Assembly: GCA_026986235.1 (NCBI GenBank)
Contig: JALSOY010000215.1
Span: 1-8,278 of the forward strand
DNA length: 8,278 nt
Source: Caldifarciminota bacterium
GTDB lineage: Bacteria; Hydrothermota; Hydrothermia; B15-G9; WFZT01
Direction of reading: 5' to 3'
Positions 6,547-8,278 of this stretch are shown one piece after another. Numbering within the stretch: position 1 is the first letter of the stretch; each line of letters opens with the position of its first letter. Made by a program: the position numbers and the translations under genes. The notes under the pieces were generated by a model. It had not been told where the DNA came from and did not search any database. It worked only from the letters and a program-made list of their open reading frames with translations.

Positions 6547-7484
6547 CACTGTGCAATAACCCTGTCCTTTCCTGCCGATTTTGCCCTGTAAAGCCTCATA
6601 TCAGCGATCTTTACAAAATCGTTTACATCCCTGGGTTTATCCGTTAATAGTTCGGCTATACCAGCACTTATGGTAACACGAAAACTCCCCTTTTCTGTTT
6701 TGAAAGTATGGAATTTGACCTTTTCTCTCAACCTATTTCCGAGTCTGATTGCCCTGTCCTTAGTTGTTCCCGGTGCTATGATCAAGAATTCCTCACCACC
6801 GTATCTTCCCACAATGTCGAACTTTCTTATCCCGTTTCGCAGGAACTTACTTACGGTTCTTAATACCTCATCACCGACCTGATGGCCGTATGTGTCGTTT
6901 ACATGTTTAAAATCGTCGATGTCCACCATCAGTATGGAAAGAGGTTTTTTCTCATTTGTGTGCTTTGTGAAGAGGTCGTTGAGCTTCTCAAACAGGAACC
7001 TGCGATTGAATATTCCCGTTAGTTCGTCTATCTGTGCAAGTTTAAACATCTTGTCTCTTGACCTCTTGACATGGTCGATAATTCTTTTGAGTCTCAGGTG
7101 GGCCTTCACCCTTGCCCGCATTTCTTCAGGATCGTAGGGAATTTTCACGAAGTCCTCGGCTCCGAGATTGAGGCCCTGGGCTGCAACCTCATGGCTGTCA
7201 ATGCTGGATACAAGAATGACCTGGATGTCTTCGTATCCACTGTTTTGCATCCACTTTATGATCTCCGTTCCTCTGGTGTCCGGTAGGTTGAAGTCGAGGA
7301 TAACGAGGTCCGGATGGTATTTCTTGATGATATTTTTTGCCTCTTCTCCGGTTTTTGCCTCAAGGATTTCAAATATGTACTCGTTTTTATCGTCCGGGTA
7401 CAGGACCCTTCTCCTGTAAACTGCCCTCTGAAGATCAGAGTCGTCCACTATGAGGATTCTGTACTTTTTCAACTTAGTACCCAT
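6546..7484 (-). CDS. Response regulator diguanylate cyclase (REC-GGDEF, WspR/PleD-like)
   Basis: A protein of 312 residues. Residues 8-125 form a receiver domain with the acidic pair D14-D15, phospho-acceptor D64 in 'LVILDFNLPD', S93 and K114. A helical, coiled-coil-prone linker follows at about 126-150. The GGDEF domain spans about 151-312 and starts at 'IDELTGIFNRR', with the metal/GTP segment 'VDIDDFKHVNDTYGH' at 187-201 and the active site GGEEF at 229-233. An RxxD inhibitory site (R220 to D223) sits five residues before it. It should make cyclic di-GMP from two GTP when phosphorylated and be feedback-inhibited by its product. The receiver has K-I-P rather than the common K-P after the conserved lysine. 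The gene overlaps the upstream CheR-TPR gene by 16 bp and lacks a clear Shine-Dalgarno sequence, so coupling is likely. The CheR neighbour suggests input from a chemosensory CheA kinase, as for WspR. Family and activity are secure; the pathway is inferred. Confidence 0.93.
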   Translation of the reverse strand: MGTKLKKYRILIVDDSDLQRAVYRRRVLYPDDKNEYIFEILEAKTGEEAKNIIKKYHPDLVILDFNLPDTRGTEIIKWMQNSGYEDIQVILVSSIDSHEVAAQGLNLGAEDFVKIPYDPEEMRARVKAHLRLKRIIDHVKRSRDKMFKLAQIDELTGIFNRRFLFEKLNDLFTKHTNEKKPLSILMVDIDDFKHVNDTYGHQVGDEVLRTVSKFLRNGIRKFDIVGRYGGEEFLIIAPGTTKDRAIRLGNRLREKVKFHTFKTEKGSFRVTISAGIAELLTDKPRDVNDFVKIADMRLYRAKSAGKDRVIAQ

Positions 7485-8278
7485 GTCATACCATCGTTTA
7501 ACCCGCTTGAAAAGTTTTTGAGAATGGTGTAGTTGAGCCTGAACTTCCTGTCGATCTGACTGACTGGAACACCGGCTTCGAGGAGTTCCCTTATTTTTGC
7601 CCTCTCCCGTGAAAAACCTGCGTGATCCCCTACCTCTTCATAAAGCTGGGCGAGCTGGTAATGTATGAAATATATTTTTTCGTCCAGTTCTTTTGCCATC
7701 TCGAGGGTCTCTATTGCAGATCTTACCTTCCCCGCTTTCATATATCCGAGTGCCTTCATTATAAAGCCTTCCACATTGCGGGACTGCATGAGTTTTTCGG
7801 ATTTTGTGAGTAGCTTCCTGTGATCGGATTTTGTGTAAACTTCAATTAAGTCACTTTCTGGCTTTTTAGCCGGTCTGGTCGTAAATGCTGTGACACCGTT
7901 TATTTCCACGGGATAGAGTCCGTTTTCAACACCGATCAGATATTCCGACACGCCCAAAAATATGTAGCCGTCTTCCCTCAGAACGCTTTTTATGTTACTG
8001 ATGGCCAGCTTTTTTGCCCTCTCGCTGAAGTACATAATAGTGTTTCTCACGAAAACCACATCCATTTTCCCCCACTTTAACGGCAGGGGTTCAAGCAGAT
8101 TGTGTGTGAAGAAGGTGACATTCCGATATAGATTTCTGAGCCTGAAGAGGGAGCCCTCCAGTTTTTCGAAGTAAAGGTTGATCTCCTTCTCCGATAACGC
8201 TCTCAGTGAGGACTTTGTGTAAACGGCTTTTTTTGCCCTTTCTATGGCCTTTTTGCTGGCGTCAGAGCCCAGGATTTC
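7469..8278 (-). CDS. CheR-type methyltransferase with TPR-like C-terminus, WspC-like (5' end outside window)
   Basis: The frame is open on the minus strand from the window edge to the TGA at 7469-7471, giving 269 residues. The ATG at 8065 is internal, because the 71 codons before it already encode conserved CheR sequence: 'EILGSDASKKAIERAKKAVY' (SAM-binding strand), 'LRALSEKEINLYF', 'NVTFFTHNLLEPLP'. After it come 'MDVVFVRNTIMYF' (compare the usual D-V-I-F-C-R-N-V-L-I-Y-F, here with Val for Cys) and 'GYIFLGVSEYL'. The N-terminal helical domain and SAM motif I are off the right edge. From about visible residue 170 to 232 the sequence is helical and TPR-like ('MKALGYMKAGKVRSAIETL', 'YQLAQLYEEVGD'). 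CheR enzymes methylate glutamates of chemoreceptors with SAM for adaptation. TPR-tailed forms are typical of alternative chemosensory systems such as WspC. The direct neighbour is a WspR-like cyclase. Receptor, CheW, CheA and CheB genes are expected further right but not seen. Confidence 0.88.
   Translation of the reverse strand, partial: EILGSDASKKAIERAKKAVYTKSSLRALSEKEINLYFEKLEGSLFRLRNLYRNVTFFTHNLLEPLPLKWGKMDVVFVRNTIMYFSERAKKLAISNIKSVLREDGYIFLGVSEYLIGVENGLYPVEINGVTAFTTRPAKKPESDLIEVYTKSDHRKLLTKSEKLMQSRNVEGFIMKALGYMKAGKVRSAIETLEMAKELDEKIYFIHYQLAQLYEEVGDHAGFSRERAKIRELLEAGVPVSQIDRKFRLNYTILKNFSSGLNDGMTWVLS

Noticed and set aside
7469..8065. A complete 198-residue gene starting at the ATG at 8065
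   Set aside because: The frame continues upstream to the window edge with clear CheR methyltransferase sequence, so this ATG is internal and the gene is partial.
1..8278. CRISPR arrays, tRNA or rRNA genes, insertion sequences, attachment sites, riboswitches
   Set aside because: I looked on both strands for regularly spaced repeats, tRNA-like structures, transposase motifs with terminal repeats and long conserved leaders. None was found, and coding genes occupy almost the whole window.

Overview
The window is dense, almost entirely protein-coding bacterial DNA with eight genes and no RNA genes, insertion sequences, CRISPR arrays or long non-coding stretches. The layout suggests a genome-streamlined, possibly thermophilic bacterium: stop and start codons overlap, intergenic gaps are 56 bp or less, and the proteins are rich in Lys, Arg and Glu. 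A large exported protein ends in a type IX-secretion-like (T9SS-like) tail, and the proline dehydrogenase has the short stand-alone form known from Thermus. Together these point loosely to a Gram-negative lineage of the Bacteroidetes/FCB or WOR-3/Hydrothermae kind. That placement is an inference and cannot be settled from the sequence alone.

Plus strand (positions 2-3463). First comes the C-terminal part of a transcriptional regulator with a bacterial transcriptional activator domain (BTAD), whose N-terminus lies before the window. Next is a 739-residue exported multidomain protein with beta-sandwich-like modules and a C-terminal sorting-type tail. Last is a ComF-family phosphoribosyltransferase with two zinc-ribbon-like cysteine clusters. 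The exported protein's Shine-Dalgarno sequence lies inside a perfect 11-bp inverted repeat with an AAAA loop (490-515). This is the most striking non-coding signal in the window.

Minus strand (positions 8278 down to 3435). Five tightly packed genes run leftward, probably as one operon that begins to the right of the window: (1) a CheR-type methyltransferase with a TPR-like C-terminal region, cut by the window edge; (2) a receiver-GGDEF response regulator with an intact GGEEF active site and an RxxD inhibitory site; (3) a mono-functional proline dehydrogenase; (4) a lipoprotein with a fibronectin-III-like domain and a C-terminal region I do not recognise; (5) an MVF/Wzx-type polysaccharide or lipid-linked oligosaccharide flippase. 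The two convergent groups overlap by 29 bp at their 3' ends.

The pairing of a CheR-TPR protein with a receiver-diguanylate cyclase resembles WspC and WspR of the Pseudomonas Wsp surface-sensing chemosensory pathway. It suggests a chemosensory array controlling cyclic-di-GMP, transcribed with a proline-catabolic enzyme and with envelope or exopolysaccharide export genes. The individual families are clear; the idea that they form one proline- or redox-linked surface programme is a hypothesis.
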